A stretch of DNA of 64,000 nucleotides from Burkholderiales bacterium (GCA_015075225.1 JABTUQ010000003.1:62001-126000), one strand, 5' to 3'. Numbered from the stretch's first letter, positions 41,333 through 53,309 are shown. Numbers and translations: made by a program. The notes: generated by a model not told the origin, from the letters alone.

Positions 41333-42835
41333 TCAATCGAAAAATACGTTCGATTGTTTCAATCGACAGTACAGGGAAAGATAGGCCGAGGCACTCACTT
41401 TCCAGCTGAAATCCCTGTTCATCCCGTTCAGCTGGAGGGTTTTCCATAATCCGGCATTGGAATAGGTATCTATTGCCCGTCTGATTGTGCGCATAAATGT
41501 GTCGGCATCCATTGCATGGAAATGGAAACCGCTTGCCGTTCTATCGGCCAGGGTTTCGGTATTGAGGTCAACTGCGGTATCAATTAGCCCACCGGTGGCA
41601 TGGACGATGGGAGGGGTGCCGTAACATTGGCTGTACATTTGGTTCAGGCCACAGGGCTCAAAGCGCGATGGCATCAGAAAACAGTCTGCGCCGGCATTGA
41701 TCCGGTGCGACAGTGCTTCATCGTAACCAATGTGGACCGCTATTTTCCCGGGGTAAGTCTGCGCCAGCGTCAGCAATTGTTTTTCCAGCTGGCTATCTCC
41801 GCTTCCCAGCAGCACCAGCTGCGCGGGAAGATGGGTGAGCATAGGTGCAATCTGCAGCAGAATATCGTAACCCTTCTGGTAACTAAGGCGGCTGATACCG
41901 GCAAACAGCGGGATTGCCCCGTTTTCTTCCAGCCCCATTTCCCGTTGCAGTGCAAGTTTGTTGAATTTCTTTGCGGCGAGATTCCGTGTCGAATATTTCC
42001 TTGCGATGTATGGATCGGATGCCGGATTCCAGATGGCAGTATCGATTCCATTTACTATTCCAGAAACATCCTCGCTGCGGCCGGCCAGCAGACCTTGCAA
42101 GCCGAAACCCAGTGGTTCCTGCTGGATTTCCTGTGCATAAGTGGGGCTGACCGTAGTGATTCTGGTGGCGTAATAGACTCCCGCCTTGAGAAACGACAGA
42201 TTGCCGTAGTATTCAACACCATGCATGCTGAAACTCCCGGGTGGCAAGCCTAATTGAGTAACTTCTTCAGGCGGGAAGCAACCCTGGAAAGCCAGGTTAT
42301 GCAGCGTCATCAGACTGGCGGCTTTTTTCCCGGAATGGTAATGGAGGTAGGCGGGGGTGAGGCCGCTTTGCCAGTCGTTGCAGTGAACGATATCCGGTAT
42401 CCAGGCAAGCGGGCTGGCATCGCTGCCAAGGAGCGCGCCGATTCTGGAAAGCAGGCCGAAACGTTGTGCGTTATCTGGCCAGTCCTGCCCGTGATCATCC
42501 AGATAGATGCCACCCGTGCGCTGATAAAGTTCCGGGCAATGGATGATGTACAGGGGCACGCTGACGGATTCGCTGATTTGCAACTGAGAGGAATACAGTA
42601 CTGCTGGCGGGAAATGCGGCTGGAGGTTGAGTGCTGCTACTTTGCGCTTGTGCCCGATTCCGGACAACACGGCGGGATAACCGGGCAGAAGCAGGCGGAC
42701 ATCCGCTTTCAATTCGCGTAGTGCAGCAGGCAAGGCCGCACTGACATCTCCCAGCCCGCCGGTTTTGCAAAGCGGAAATGCTTCGGAGGTGATAAACAAT
42801 ACCTTCGGATGTTTGCGGGAAGAAGAGGCGGGCAT
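41333..42835 (-). CDS. glgA: Glycogen synthase (ADP-glucose type)
   Basis: GT5 glycosyltransferase adding glucose from ADP-glucose to alpha-1,4-glucan. 500 residues: KTGGLGDVSAALPAAL (about 24-39; the K-T-G-G ADP-glucose site), HCNDWQSGLTPAYL, TLHNLAFQG, GIVNGIDTAIWNP, SRLSYQKGYD and the acceptor-site end SRFEPCGLNQMYSQCYG. No signal peptide. The gene is alone on the minus strand; pgi lies upstream with about 200 bp between. It fits storage-glycogen synthesis, with pgi supplying hexose phosphate. Confidence 0.95.
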   Translation of the reverse strand: MPASSSRKHPKVLFITSEAFPLCKTGGLGDVSAALPAALRELKADVRLLLPGYPAVLSGIGHKRKVAALNLQPHFPPAVLYSSQLQISESVSVPLYIIHCPELYQRTGGIYLDDHGQDWPDNAQRFGLLSRIGALLGSDASPLAWIPDIVHCNDWQSGLTPAYLHYHSGKKAASLMTLHNLAFQGCFPPEEVTQLGLPPGSFSMHGVEYYGNLSFLKAGVYYATRITTVSPTYAQEIQQEPLGFGLQGLLAGRSEDVSGIVNGIDTAIWNPASDPYIARKYSTRNLAAKKFNKLALQREMGLEENGAIPLFAGISRLSYQKGYDILLQIAPMLTHLPAQLVLLGSGDSQLEKQLLTLAQTYPGKIAVHIGYDEALSHRINAGADCFLMPSRFEPCGLNQMYSQCYGTPPIVHATGGLIDTAVDLNTETLADRTASGFHFHAMDADTFMRTIRRAIDTYSNAGLWKTLQLNGMNRDFSWKVSASAYLSLYCRLKQSNVFFD

Positions 42836-43041
42836 AATTTTCAGATGTATGAATTTTTGTGATGTTCCGGCTGAGAAAAGAGTTTTACAAAATCAACCAG
42901 GTTGTTTCACGTCTGGCGGTGTTCACAAGAATGGAGGGAGTTGTCCTTGCGAAATCGCAGGCCGTGGTGATCCGGTATTAATAAACAGGGCTTGATACAC
43001 ATCGGGTATGGCGATTTTCTGTTTTTCCCTGCTCTGTCTGA
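42836..43041. other. glgA-pgi gap
   Basis: About 205 bp of minus-strand intergenic sequence with no called gene. Probably the glgA promoter; no hexamers assigned. Confidence 0.35.
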
Positions 43042-44676
43042 CTATCGCTGTGCCTTGTAAAAATCGATCAGGCCGCGAGTGGAAGCATCATGCTGTGCAG
43101 GCGGCTGGTCTGAAACCAGTTCGGACAAAATCTTTCCGGCAAGCTGCTTGCCCAGTTCCACGCCCCATTGGTCGAATGGATTAATTTCCCAGATAACGCT
43201 TTGTACAAACACTTTGTGTTCATACAGTGCGATTAGTTGGCCCAGGGTTGCCGGATCCAGTTTTCTGAACAGGATGGAAGTCGTGGCCTGATTGCCCGGA
43301 AAAACGCGATGCGGGAGCAGGCGTCCCACTTCATCGGCGGGTAGATGTTGATTCAGCAGCTCGGTTCTGACTTCCTGTTCGGTTTTGCCGCGCATCAGCG
43401 CTTCGGTCTGGGCAAGGAAATTGGCCAGCAGGATGGGGTGATGTTCGGGCAGGGAGTGATGGCATTGGCACGGTGCCAGAAAATCAGCCGTGAATTTTTG
43501 TGTTCCCTGATGCAGCAGTTGATAAAAAGCATGCTGGCCGTTGGTGCCGGATTCTCCCCAGATCACCACGCCGGTGCTGTAATCCACGGTTTCTCCATTC
43601 CGGTTGACACGCTTGCCGTTGCTCTCCATTTCCAGTTGCTGCAGATAGGCCGGAAAGCGGTGCATGGACTGGTCATACGGCAATATGGCCTGGCTGGTGA
43701 CATGAAAGAAATTGATTTGCCAGATACCAATCAGGCCCAGCATAACGGGTAGATTTTGTTCGAAAGGGGTGGTCAGGAAATGGTGATCCATTGTCTGTGC
43801 GCCAGCCAGCAGAGAGCGGAAATGTTCCATCCCCACAGCCAGTGCAATCGGCAGGCCAATGGCTGACCACAGCGAATAGCGCCCACCCACCCAGTCCCAG
43901 AAGGCAAACATGTTGGCCGGGTCGATGCCGAATTGGATGACAGCGTCGCGATTCGTGGACACGGCAACAAAATGCGCAGCAATCGATGATTCGCTGCCAC
44001 CATTGGCCAGAAACCATTTACGAGCGGAATGGGCGTTGGTAAGCGTCTCCTGGGTGGTGAAGGTTTTGGAGGCGATGATGAACAGGGTGGTGGCCGGATC
44101 GAGATGCTGCAGCGTGCCGGCAAGGTGGGCGCCATCGATATTGGAAACAAAGTGCACACGCAGTTGTGGTACGTGATAGGGCTTGAGCGCTTCGGTTACC
44201 ATTACCGGCCCTAGATCAGAGCCGCCGATCCCGATATTGACTACATCGGTGATTGATTGGCCGGAATAGCCACGGTGTGTGCCGTTGTGAACTTTTTCTA
44301 CAAAATGACCGATTTGCTGCAGGACTCGTTCAACTTCCTGTGTTACATCCACACCATCCGTGAACACCGGGGAATTGGCACGCAAGGCAATATGCAGGGC
44401 GGCGCGGTTCTCGGTGAAGTTGATTTTTTCACCATTGGCCATGCGGGATAGCCAGTCTGCAAGTTTTTGCTGTTTTGCCAGCGCCAGCAGAAGATGGATC
44501 GTGGCCTGTTCAACTGGATGTTTGCTGTAGTCGAGCAGCAAATCTCCGAATTGCAGTGAAAATTTGTCGAATCGTTGCGGATCTTCGTCAAACAGCGCGC
44601 GTAGCGGACGGTTGGCTATTTTTTTCTGGTGTGCCTGCAGCGCCAGCCAGGCAGGGGATCGGGTTAGAACAGACAT
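43042..44676 (-). CDS. pgi: Glucose-6-phosphate isomerase
   Basis: Interconverts glucose-6-P and fructose-6-P. 544 residues, standard bacterial length. Motifs: [16 protein letters not shown] (about 148-163), [35 protein letters not shown] and the C-terminal [20 protein letters not shown] with the catalytic His/Lys surroundings. GGAG precedes ATG 44676. Thirty bases separate it from the thiolase gene on the same strand. Complete. Confidence 0.96.
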   Translation of the reverse strand: MSVLTRSPAWLALQAHQKKIANRPLRALFDEDPQRFDKFSLQFGDLLLDYSKHPVEQATIHLLLALAKQQKLADWLSRMANGEKINFTENRAALHIALRANSPVFTDGVDVTQEVERVLQQIGHFVEKVHNGTHRGYSGQSITDVVNIGIGGSDLGPVMVTEALKPYHVPQLRVHFVSNIDGAHLAGTLQHLDPATTLFIIASKTFTTQETLTNAHSARKWFLANGGSESSIAAHFVAVSTNRDAVIQFGIDPANMFAFWDWVGGRYSLWSAIGLPIALAVGMEHFRSLLAGAQTMDHHFLTTPFEQNLPVMLGLIGIWQINFFHVTSQAILPYDQSMHRFPAYLQQLEMESNGKRVNRNGETVDYSTGVVIWGESGTNGQHAFYQLLHQGTQKFTADFLAPCQCHHSLPEHHPILLANFLAQTEALMRGKTEQEVRTELLNQHLPADEVGRLLPHRVFPGNQATTSILFRKLDPATLGQLIALYEHKVFVQSVIWEINPFDQWGVELGKQLAGKILSELVSDQPPAQHDASTRGLIDFYKAQR

Positions 44677-44706
44677 TTTGTTTCTCCAGTGAAAGAAAAA
44701 CAGGAA

Positions 44707-45885
44707 TCAGAGTCTTTCGAATATCGCGGCGATTCCCTGGCCGCCACCGATACACAGTGTGACCAACGCGTAGCGGCCATGGGTGCGCCGCAGTTCATAT
44801 ATGGCCTTGATGGCCAGTATACAGCCGGAAGCACCAATTGGATGTCCCAGTGCCACGGCGCCGCCATTCGGGTTGGTTTTATCCGGATCGAGCCCCAGCT
44901 CCTGCGCAACTGCACAAGCCTGAACCGCAAACGCCTCGTTGGATTCGATGATATCCATATCTGCCAGTTTGAGCCCAGCACGATCCAAAGCCTGCCGCAC
45001 GGCGGGTACCGGGCCGATTCCCATGTAACGCGGATCGACACCGGCATGGCCATAGGCAACCAGACGCGCCAGCGGCTGATGCTGACCACGTTCAGCCGCA
45101 CTTTCTTCCATCAGTACCAGTGCGGCAGCGCCATCATTGATGCCGGAGGCGTTACCCGCCGTGACTGTGCCGTTATCGCGGAAAACAGGGCGCAGTTTGC
45201 CAAGTGTTCCCAGGCTAACGTTATCACGCGGGTGCTGGTCGGTATCAAACAGGATCGAACCTTCGCGGCTGGAGAGTTCGACAGGGATGATCTGTTCCCG
45301 AAAATAGCCGTTACGGATGGCGTGAAGGGCGCGCCGATGGCTTTCCTGCGCAAACTGATCCTGCTGTGCGCGCGTGATTCCCCATTTCTCTGCGATATTT
45401 TCTGCGGTGATCCCCATGTGCACCTGGTCGAACGGATCGGTCAGAGCACCGATCATCATGTCGGTTGCGATGCTGTCATGCATGCGTTGTCCCCAGCGCA
45501 ATGCGGGCAAAAGATATCCTCCCCGGCTCATTGACTCAGCGCCAGCGGCGATGGCGGTTTCCGTATCTCCCAGCGTGATCATCTGGGCTGCAGAGATGAT
45601 GGCCTGCAGTCCGCTGCCGCAAACCCGGTTCAAAGTGAGGGCGGCAACCTGCTGCGGCAGCCCGGCTTCCAGTGCGGCTACACGTGCCAGATACATATCG
45701 CGGGCCTCGGTGGGGATAACGTGCCCGGCAACCACATGGCCGATCCTTGCAGGATCAGCGCCGGCACGGGTGATAGCCTCCCTGATCGTGATGGCAGCCA
45801 GTGTGGCGGGTGCCAGGTGTTTCAGTGCGCCACCATAATCCCCAATGGCGGTTCTTGCGCCGCTCAGAACGACGACGTGCTTCAT
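44707..45885 (-). CDS. Acetyl-CoA acetyltransferase (thiolase)
   Basis: Condenses two acetyl-CoA to acetoacetyl-CoA, or the reverse. 392 residues from ATG 45885. Active-site Cys in LNRVCGSGLQAI (about 88), His in GHPIGASGC (about 348) and the second Cys in CIGGGQG near the C terminus. It resembles PhaA/AtoB; no phaB or phaC is adjacent, so a polyhydroxybutyrate role is not shown. hslU lies 10 bp upstream on the same strand, so they may be co-transcribed despite unrelated roles. Confidence 0.93.
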   Translation of the reverse strand: MKHVVVLSGARTAIGDYGGALKHLAPATLAAITIREAITRAGADPARIGHVVAGHVIPTEARDMYLARVAALEAGLPQQVAALTLNRVCGSGLQAIISAAQMITLGDTETAIAAGAESMSRGGYLLPALRWGQRMHDSIATDMMIGALTDPFDQVHMGITAENIAEKWGITRAQQDQFAQESHRRALHAIRNGYFREQIIPVELSSREGSILFDTDQHPRDNVSLGTLGKLRPVFRDNGTVTAGNASGINDGAAALVLMEESAAERGQHQPLARLVAYGHAGVDPRYMGIGPVPAVRQALDRAGLKLADMDIIESNEAFAVQACAVAQELGLDPDKTNPNGGAVALGHPIGASGCILAIKAIYELRRTHGRYALVTLCIGGGQGIAAIFERL

Positions 45886-45894
45886 CAAGGGCAG

Positions 45895-47226
<1,332 letters not shown>

Positions 47227-47259
47227 GATGATATTCCTGATATGGGATGATTTCCGGGT

Positions 47260-47781
47260 TTAATCGAGCTGTTCGATGACATGCACCTGGTTGGTATAAA
47301 TACAAATATCACCGGCAATCGCAAGTGCTTTGGTAACCATTTCCTTTGGATTCAATTCGGTATTTTCCAGCAGGGCACGTGCCGCTGCCTGAGCGTAGGC
47401 GCCACCACTACCAATGGCCGCTATTCCTTGCTCCGGCTCAATGACATCTCCTGCGCCTGTAATAATCAGAGTGGCCTCGTGATCGGCGACCACCAGCATT
47501 GCTTCCAGCCGACGCAGGATGCGATCGGTACGCCAATCCTTGGCCAGTTCGACTGCAGAGCGCAGGAGATGTCCCTGATGTTTTTCCAATTTGGCTTCAA
47601 AACGCTCGAATAATGTGAAGGCATCTGCTGTGCCGCCAGCAAATCCGGCCAGCACCTTGCCGTGATAAAGTCTGCGCACTTTGCGCGCACTGGCTTTGGC
47701 TACGACTGCGCCGAGTGTTACCTGGCCATCGCCGCCCAATGCTACCTGTTGTCCGCGCCGGACCGATACGATTGTTGTCAT
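47260..47781 (-). CDS. hslV: ATP-dependent protease peptidase subunit HslV
   Basis: Threonine peptidase of the proteasome-like HslUV complex. 173 residues, beginning [20 protein letters not shown]: the Thr after Met removal is the nucleophile, with Lys/Asp partners in the conserved N-terminal block. [20 protein letters not shown] is typical. Upstream, a -10-like TATAAT on the minus strand lies at 47808-47813; I do not see a clear heat-shock (sigma-32) -35. It shares the region with the divergent cytochrome gene. Confidence 0.96.
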   Translation of the reverse strand: MTTIVSVRRGQQVALGGDGQVTLGAVVAKASARKVRRLYHGKVLAGFAGGTADAFTLFERFEAKLEKHQGHLLRSAVELAKDWRTDRILRRLEAMLVVADHEATLIITGAGDVIEPEQGIAAIGSGGAYAQAAARALLENTELNPKEMVTKALAIAGDICIYTNQVHVIEQLD

Positions 47782-47941
47782 GTTTTATATTTGTGGCGAA
47801 AACGCCAATTATAGCGCCTGTTTTATAACCAGGTTCAGGCACTCGGCCGTTTTGGTTCGGTGGATATGCTAGACTTGGCCAGTTATTTGAGTGCTGGACT
47901 GTTTTCTTTTGATATGTAAATACCTGGTGGGTGCCGTGAAA

Positions 47942-48253
47942 ATGAAGTTTGTTTTATTTGTGGCGATTTCTGGTTCTTTGCTATTTGCATTGGGTGGTTG
48001 TGCCAGAAAAAACGACTATATGCCTCCTGCCGGAGCGACTGGTGAAAAAATTTTCAAAAGCGCCTGTGTTCAATGTCATTCGCCGGTCAGCGGCAAGGTG
48101 ATGATGCTGAGACCCGAGATGGCCAATAAAGAGGCTATTGTTGAAAGAGTCAGGAACGGAAAAGGATTCGGGATGCCCGCTTTCCCAAATCTGACAGGGG
48201 ATTCGGTGCAAAGCCTGGTGGAATATGTGCTTGAGAACAGTGTTACCCAATAA
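47942..48253 (+). CDS. Small c-type cytochrome lipoprotein
   Basis: 103 residues. Lipoprotein signal FVALFA-type h-region with lipobox LGGC (Cys about 20), then a single haem motif CVQCH (about 40-44) and a distal Met in FGMPAFPNL, so a class-I monohaem cytochrome anchored by lipid in the periplasm. ATG 47942 is chosen; GTG 47936 is two codons upstream and also possible (GGTGGGTG nearby). Likely an electron carrier in the respiratory chain; partner unknown. It lies 48 bp upstream of the FNR-type regulator. Confidence 0.88.
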   Translation: MKFVLFVAISGSLLFALGGCARKNDYMPPAGATGEKIFKSACVQCHSPVSGKVMMLRPEMANKEAIVERVRNGKGFGMPAFPNLTGDSVQSLVEYVLENSVTQ

Positions 48254-48301
48254 TCAGGAAGTAATCGAATTTTCCAGAAATGAACATGCTAAAACTTGCA
48301 G

Positions 48302-49063
48302 ATGAAGCAGGAATCAGTTGTGCATAACTGCGCGATACCCGGTTTCGCCACGGCGCCGCAGCAAAAATCCGGTTGTATGACTTGCAGCCTTCGTGAGCTT
48401 TGTCTGCCGGTAGGATTGACCGATGATGAAATAGAGCATCTGGGTAATCTGATCAATCATAAATTCCGGGTGCGCCGGGGAGAGTATTTGTTGCATGCCG
48501 GATCTGATTTCCGCTCTCTCTATGCCGTTAAAAACGGTTCATTCAAGACCTGTGTGCTGAAAATGGACGGGCGCCAGCAAGTAACTGGTTTTTATATGAC
48601 TGGTGAGCTGCTGGGGCTGGATGCGATCAGCCCGGAAAAGCATACGTGCGACACAATTGCGCTTGATGACAGTGAGGTTTGTGAAGTTCCCTTCAAGAAG
48701 CTTGAAGAAATCGGGCAAAGCATTCCTTCCCTGATGTGCCAGTTTCATAAAATCATGAGCCGTGAAATTGTGCAGGACAGAGGGGTCATGATGCTTTTGG
48801 GCAGTATGCGGGCAGAAGAAAGATTGGCAGCATTTCTGCTTAATCTTTCCACTCGTCTGGCCAGAAGAGGATATTCGCCAACTGATTTTATTTTACGTGC
48901 GACCCGGGAAGATATTGGTAGTTATCTCGGACTCAAACTGGAAACAGTTAGCCGGTCATTTTCCAAACTCCAGGAAGAAGGCCTGATTACGGTGAATAAC
49001 AAGCATGTCACCCTGCACGATCTGGACTTGCTGAATCGCAGAATCGGTAATTCGCTTGGTTAG
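48302..49063 (+). CDS. fnr: FNR-type transcriptional regulator with [4Fe-4S] cysteines
   Basis: 253-residue Crp/Fnr family regulator. The N-terminal cluster CMTCSLRELC (about 24-33; C-x2-C-x5-C) matches E. coli FNR Cys20/23/29, and the fourth Cys sits in KHTCDTIAL (about 112), so an oxygen-labile [4Fe-4S] cluster is expected. A cNMP-fold sensor, dimer helix and C-terminal HTH (TREDIGSYLGLKLETVSRSF) follow. The recognition helix E-x2-S-R matches FNR-type sites. ATG 48302 is preferred to TTG 48296. It probably controls anaerobic or nitrogen-oxide responses (inference). Confidence 0.92.
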   Translation: MKQESVVHNCAIPGFATAPQQKSGCMTCSLRELCLPVGLTDDEIEHLGNLINHKFRVRRGEYLLHAGSDFRSLYAVKNGSFKTCVLKMDGRQQVTGFYMTGELLGLDAISPEKHTCDTIALDDSEVCEVPFKKLEEIGQSIPSLMCQFHKIMSREIVQDRGVMMLLGSMRAEERLAAFLLNLSTRLARRGYSPTDFILRATREDIGSYLGLKLETVSRSFSKLQEEGLITVNNKHVTLHDLDLLNRRIGNSLG

Positions 49064-49088
49064 ACCTGGCTCCATTGGCAACACTTTT

Positions 49089-49116
49089 TTGAGCGCAAAT
49101 AATGTCATGTTATAAT
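49089..49116 (+). promoter_or_regulatory. sigma-70 promoter of the rpsB-tsf unit
   Basis: TTGAGC (49089-49094), 16-bp spacer, TATAAT (49111-49116), followed by GC-rich CGCGCGCGG, a typical rRNA/ribosomal-protein discriminator. It would start transcription about 165 nt upstream of rpsB. Confidence 0.8.
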
Positions 49117-49158
49117 CGCGCGCGGTTCTGCGAGCAATCATAAGCTGCAAACAGCACC

Positions 49159-49185
49159 TTCCCGAATCGGGAAAATCTTTTTATT
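49159..49185 (+). promoter_or_regulatory. rpsB leader hairpin, possible attenuator
   Basis: TTCCCG (49159-49164), loop AAT, CGGGAA (49168-49173), then AATCTTTTTATT. This is a short intrinsic-terminator shape inside the rpsB leader, about 50 nt after the predicted start site. A second small stem CTTCC/GGAAG lies at 49234-49246. It may be an S2-autoregulated leader, as known in other proteobacteria; not verified. Confidence 0.55.
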
Positions 49186-49283
49186 CCATTAATTTTATAT
49201 AGCCAACAATTCGCACTTGTCAGGATAGGGTGTCTTCCTGTGGAAGTATGTTGATAAGTAGCGGTTAACCCTAAGGAAAATTT

Positions 49284-50039
49284 ATGTCAGTTACTATGCG
49301 GCAAATGTTGGAAGCGGGCGTTCATTTCGGCCATCAAACCCGTTTCTGGAATCCAAAAATGGCTCCATATATTTTTGGTCAGCGTAACAAGATTCATATT
49401 GTTAATCTTGAACATACGATCGTCATGTTCAGAGAAGCGCTGAGCTATGCCCGTAGGCTGTCAGCAAACAAAGGGGTAGTCCTTTTTGTAGGTACCAAGC
49501 GTCAGGCTCGTGACATTGTCAAGGAAGAAGCGATGCGATGTGGTGCTCCTTACGTTAATCAGCGCTGGCTGGGTGGCATGCTGACCAACTTCAAAACAAT
49601 CCGGCAGTCGATCAAGCGCCTGCAGGAAATGGAGAAAATGGTGCAGGATGGAACATTAAACAAGCTGACAAAGAAAGAAGCCCTTGATTTTCAGCGGGAA
49701 TTGGAAAAGTTGAATAACAGCCTTGGCGGTATCAAGGAAATGAAGGGGTTGCCAGACGCTATTTTTGTGATTGACGTGGGTTACCAGAAAGGCGCGATTG
49801 TAGAAGCAGAAAAGCTCGGAATTCCAGTTGTGGGTGTTGTGGATACCAATCACGACCCGGCGGGTGTCCGCTATGTGATACCGGGTAACGATGACTCCAG
49901 CCAGGCGATACGGCTTTATGCGCGTGCAATGGCAGATGCTGTTCTGGAGGGGCGTAATCAATCCATTCAGGAAATTGTCGAAATGGTTAAGTCTGACGAG
50001 GAGCTCATGTCAGACAAGGATCAATCTGCAGATGCGTAA
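49284..50039 (+). CDS. rpsB: 30S ribosomal protein S2
   Basis: Ribosomal protein S2, part of the 30S body. 251 residues: [20 protein letters not shown] at the N terminus and the S2 signature region [53 protein letters not shown]. Strong AAGGAAA ribosome site. First gene of rpsB-tsf-pyrH-frr. The leader probably mediates feedback control. Confidence 0.98.
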   Translation: MSVTMRQMLEAGVHFGHQTRFWNPKMAPYIFGQRNKIHIVNLEHTIVMFREALSYARRLSANKGVVLFVGTKRQARDIVKEEAMRCGAPYVNQRWLGGMLTNFKTIRQSIKRLQEMEKMVQDGTLNKLTKKEALDFQRELEKLNNSLGGIKEMKGLPDAIFVIDVGYQKGAIVEAEKLGIPVVGVVDTNHDPAGVRYVIPGNDDSSQAIRLYARAMADAVLEGRNQSIQEIVEMVKSDEELMSDKDQSADA

Positions 50040-50040
50040 G

Positions 50041-50062
50041 ATGGCATGATTGGTGCCATTTT
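50041..50062 (+). promoter_or_regulatory. rpsB-tsf intergenic hairpin (attenuator)
   Basis: ATGGCA (50041-50046), 7-nt loop, TGCCAT (50054-50059), then TTTCG. A small terminator-like stem, directly after the rpsB stop, that could limit read-through into tsf. Confidence 0.6.
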
Positions 50063-50115
50063 CGAACAAACAGAATCATTCGGAATTTTTTGTATTAATT
50101 TGATTTGGAGTCAGT

Positions 50116-51000
50116 ATGGCGGAAATTACCGCGAGCATGGTTAAAGAATTACGTGAACTTACCGGTCTTGGCATGATGGAGTGCAAAAAAGCTCTGGCCG
50201 AAGCTAACGGAGATATGAAAGCGGCTGAAGATCTTTTGCGAATCAGGAGTGGCGCCAAAGCTAGCAAAGCAGCGGGTCGTATTGCTGCAGAAGGAGTTGT
50301 TAGCGGGTTTATCGCTGCCGATGGCAAGCAGGGTGCGCTGGTGGAAGTCAACTGTGAAACCGATTTTGTTGCCAAAAATGAAGACTTCATCAATTTTGCC
50401 GCTGGTTTGGCCAAGTTGATGGCAGGCAACAATATATCGGATACAGCTCTACTGGCCGATGCGGTTATGGCTGACGGAGAAACGGTTGAGTCTGTTCGCA
50501 AGGCACTGGTAATGAAACTGGGTGAGAACATAAGTATCCGACGCGGTATCGTTTATCAGACAAAAGATCGCCTTGCCATGTATCTGCACGGTAGCCGGAT
50601 TGGTGTAATGATTGATTACGCAGGCGGTGATGAGGTTTTGGGTAAGGATCTGGCTATGCACATTGCTGCCAGCAAGCCGGTGTGTGTGTCAGGTGATCAG
50701 GTGTCGGTAGAATCACTGGAGCGCGAGCGCCAGATATTTACCGCGCAAGCTGCAGAAAGCGGTAAACCGGCCAATATTGTGGAAAAGATGGTGGAGGGGC
50801 GAATCGCCAAATACTTGGCTGAGGTCACTTTGCTAGGACAGCCCTTTGTTAAGGATCCGGACCAAACTGTTGAAAAATTGTTGAAGGCAAAAGCTGCCAA
50901 AGTTGACGGATTTACGCTCTATATTGTGGGCGAAGGGATCGAAAAGAAATCCGACGATTTTGCTGCGGAGGTTATGGCGCAGATCAATCAATCCAAGTAA
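50116..51000 (+). CDS. tsf: Elongation factor Ts
   Basis: Nucleotide-exchange factor for EF-Tu. 294 residues: N-terminal UBA-type [20 protein letters not shown] (about 4-23), then the TDFVAKN block (about 81-87) that disrupts the EF-Tu nucleotide pocket, and a second domain with LYLHG-like [12 protein letters not shown]. Normal length. Follows rpsB. Confidence 0.97.
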   Translation: MAEITASMVKELRELTGLGMMECKKALAEANGDMKAAEDLLRIRSGAKASKAAGRIAAEGVVSGFIAADGKQGALVEVNCETDFVAKNEDFINFAAGLAKLMAGNNISDTALLADAVMADGETVESVRKALVMKLGENISIRRGIVYQTKDRLAMYLHGSRIGVMIDYAGGDEVLGKDLAMHIAASKPVCVSGDQVSVESLERERQIFTAQAAESGKPANIVEKMVEGRIAKYLAEVTLLGQPFVKDPDQTVEKLLKAKAAKVDGFTLYIVGEGIEKKSDDFAAEVMAQINQSK

Positions 51001-51006
51001 GGCCAA

Positions 51007-51078
51007 TTTCTGGAGATTGTTGTAATTGGTGATTTCGGAATATTGAAAATCACGGCACTCCCGATCTCCAGAAAAATT
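51007..51078 (+). promoter_or_regulatory. Nested RNA stems between tsf and pyrH
   Basis: Outer perfect stem TTTCTGGAGAT (51007-51017) with ATCTCCAGAAA (51064-51074), enclosing GTGATTT (51029-51035) with AAATCAC (51047-51053), followed by AATTTTC. A composite structure likely to reduce transcription from tsf into pyrH or to mark an RNA processing site. Confidence 0.75.
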
Positions 51079-51106
51079 TTCAGGTAATTCTTGTTCACAG
51101 GCGTAT

Positions 51107-51820
51107 ATGCCAGTCACCTATAAGCGTATTTTATTGAAGCTGTCGGGCGAGGCCCTGATGGGAGAGGGCCATTATGGCATTGACCGTGCTGTTGTTGACC
51201 GTATTGTGGTCGAGATCGCCGGGGTGCTGCAGCTAGGAGTTGAGGTTGCAATTGTGGTGGGGGGGGGTAATATTTTTCGTGGCATGAAGTCTGCGGGAGA
51301 TGGGATGGATCGTGTCACAGCCGATTATATGGGAATGCTTGCTACCACCATGAACGCTCTGGCCTTACACGATGCGATGAGGCGAAGCGGGGTTGTGTCA
51401 CGGGTACAATCCGCTTTGCGGATAGATCAGGTGGTGGAACCTTACGTTCGTGGTAAAGCATTGCGTTATCTGGATGAGCGAAAGGTGGTTGTGTTTGCAG
51501 CTGGGACAGGTAATCCTTTTTTTACTACGGACACGGCGGCGGCTTTGCGTGTTATGGAGATGAATGCCAATATCGTTCTTAAAGCAACCAAGGTTGATGG
51601 AATTTATACTAGCGACCCACTTAAGGATAAGGATGCGCAGCGTTTCCAAAGACTGACTTTTGATGAGGCAATCAGTAAAAATCTGCAGGTAATGGATGCA
51701 ACAGCACTAACTTTGTGTCGTGATCAGAAACTTCCCATCAATGTATTCAGTATTTTCAAAACCGGGGCACTCAAACGGGTTATTATGGGCGAAGATGAAG
51801 GTACCTCGGTATCCATCTGA
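51107..51820 (+). CDS. pyrH: UMP kinase
   Basis: Phosphorylates UMP to UDP (bacterial type, amino-acid-kinase fold, hexamer). 237 residues: [17 protein letters not shown] (about 4-20), [11 protein letters not shown], the [18 protein letters not shown] block and [22 protein letters not shown] 51107. Follows tsf after nested hairpins; frr lies 102 bp downstream. Confidence 0.97.
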   Translation: MPVTYKRILLKLSGEALMGEGHYGIDRAVVDRIVVEIAGVLQLGVEVAIVVGGGNIFRGMKSAGDGMDRVTADYMGMLATTMNALALHDAMRRSGVVSRVQSALRIDQVVEPYVRGKALRYLDERKVVVFAAGTGNPFFTTDTAAALRVMEMNANIVLKATKVDGIYTSDPLKDKDAQRFQRLTFDEAISKNLQVMDATALTLCRDQKLPINVFSIFKTGALKRVIMGEDEGTSVSI

Positions 51821-51922
51821 GTTTGGAATGTTTACGGACAAAATCGCTTGATCAAACGATTTAAGACAGAGTTTGCCTCCGTTGCCGTGAATGCACTTAA
51901 ACATCAATAAGCCGACTTAAAT

Positions 51923-52480
51923 ATGATTGCTGATGTAAAAAAATCTGCAGAGCAAAAAATGCAGAAAAGTTTGGAAGCACTTAAAACCGATTTCAGTAAG
52001 GTGAGAAGCGGGCGTCCACATACAGGACTGCTTGACCACATCATGGTCGATTATTACGGCACACCGACACCAATCAAACAACTGGCCAATGTAACGCTGG
52101 CTGATGCGCGAACCATAGGTGTGATCCCGTGGGATAAAAAAATGTTTTCACCAATCGAGAAGGCAATACGCGATTCGGATCTGGGTCTGAATCCGATGAC
52201 TGTAAGCGAGATGGTGCGGGTGCCCATGCCTTCTTTGACAGAGGAACGGCGTAAGGATCTGACCAAGATTGTCAGAACAGAAGCCGAAACAGCGCGTGTC
52301 GCAATGAGAAATATCCGGCGTGATGCTAATGCGCATTTGAAAGAATTGTTGAAGGATAAATCAATTGCTGAAGATGAGGACCGTCGCGCACAAGATGAAA
52401 TCCAGAAATTGACAGACCGTTACATAGCTGAAGTGGATAAGCTGCTTCAGGCGAAAGAAGCTGAATTGATGGCTGTCTGA
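51923..52480 (+). CDS. frr: Ribosome recycling factor
   Basis: Splits post-termination ribosomes with EF-G. 185 residues, full length, with the two-domain RRF signature: [19 protein letters not shown] (about 29-47), [17 protein letters not shown], and [14 protein letters not shown] with [16 protein letters not shown] at the C terminus. uppS starts 4 bp after the stop. Confidence 0.97.
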   Translation: MIADVKKSAEQKMQKSLEALKTDFSKVRSGRPHTGLLDHIMVDYYGTPTPIKQLANVTLADARTIGVIPWDKKMFSPIEKAIRDSDLGLNPMTVSEMVRVPMPSLTEERRKDLTKIVRTEAETARVAMRNIRRDANAHLKELLKDKSIAEDEDRRAQDEIQKLTDRYIAEVDKLLQAKEAELMAV

Positions 52481-52483
52481 TAC

Positions 52484-53275
52484 ATGCTTTCAATATTGAG
52501 TTCGACACGTGCAATCCCTGAAATTGGCCCGATACCTCAGCATATCGCCATTATTATGGATGGTAACGGACGGTGGGCCAAGAAACGTCTTTTGCCACGA
52601 ATTGCTGGCCATAGGCAAGGCGTTGAAGCAGTAAGAGATACGCTTAAGGCCTGTATTGAAAGAGATATTTCCCATTTGACAATTTTTGCGTTCAGTAGCG
52701 AAAACTGGCGCAGACCCGCAGAAGAAGTCAAGTTATTGATGCAACTGTTTCTTGCCGCTCTTGAGCGGGAAGTAGCCAATCTGCATCAAAACGGAATCCG
52801 GTTCAGAGTGATTGGTGATATTTCGAAATTTGATCCAAAAATAATCGACTGCATACAACGTGGTGAAGCTCTGACTGCCGGTAATACGCGTTTGAATTTT
52901 ACTGTGGCCGCAAATTATGGCGGACGCTGGGATATCATGCAGGCAGTGCGCAAAATGATTGCAGAAAATCCGGATTTGGCTACAGATTTTGATGAATCCG
53001 ATGTTGCCAGATATCTAGCAATGGCTAATGCACCTGAGCCGGATTTGTTTATTCGCACTGGGGGCGAATGTCGGATCAGCAATTTTCTTCTCTGGCAGCT
53101 TGCTTATACCGAGTTGTACTTTACCGATACGTTATGGCCGGATTTTGACGCAGCAGCACTTGATCGAGCTATTGCATCTTATCGGCAACGTGAGCGTCGG
53201 TTTGGACGGACAAGCGAGCAGGTTGCTGATCAGCAAAGAAATAAAATTCCAACCATAACCAAGGAAAAAATTTAA
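52484..53275 (+). CDS. uppS: Undecaprenyl diphosphate synthase
   Basis: cis-Prenyltransferase making the C55 carrier lipid for peptidoglycan and O-antigen. 263 residues: [20 protein letters not shown] (about 24-43) with catalytic Asp, [35 protein letters not shown] and [12 protein letters not shown]. Follows frr by 4 bp; cdsA and dxr follow. Confidence 0.96.
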   Translation: MLSILSSTRAIPEIGPIPQHIAIIMDGNGRWAKKRLLPRIAGHRQGVEAVRDTLKACIERDISHLTIFAFSSENWRRPAEEVKLLMQLFLAALEREVANLHQNGIRFRVIGDISKFDPKIIDCIQRGEALTAGNTRLNFTVAANYGGRWDIMQAVRKMIAENPDLATDFDESDVARYLAMANAPEPDLFIRTGGECRISNFLLWQLAYTELYFTDTLWPDFDAAALDRAIASYRQRERRFGRTSEQVADQQRNKIPTITKEKI

Positions 53276-53309
53276 TTGCCATTGTTTTATCAATGGGATT
53301 GGCACATGC

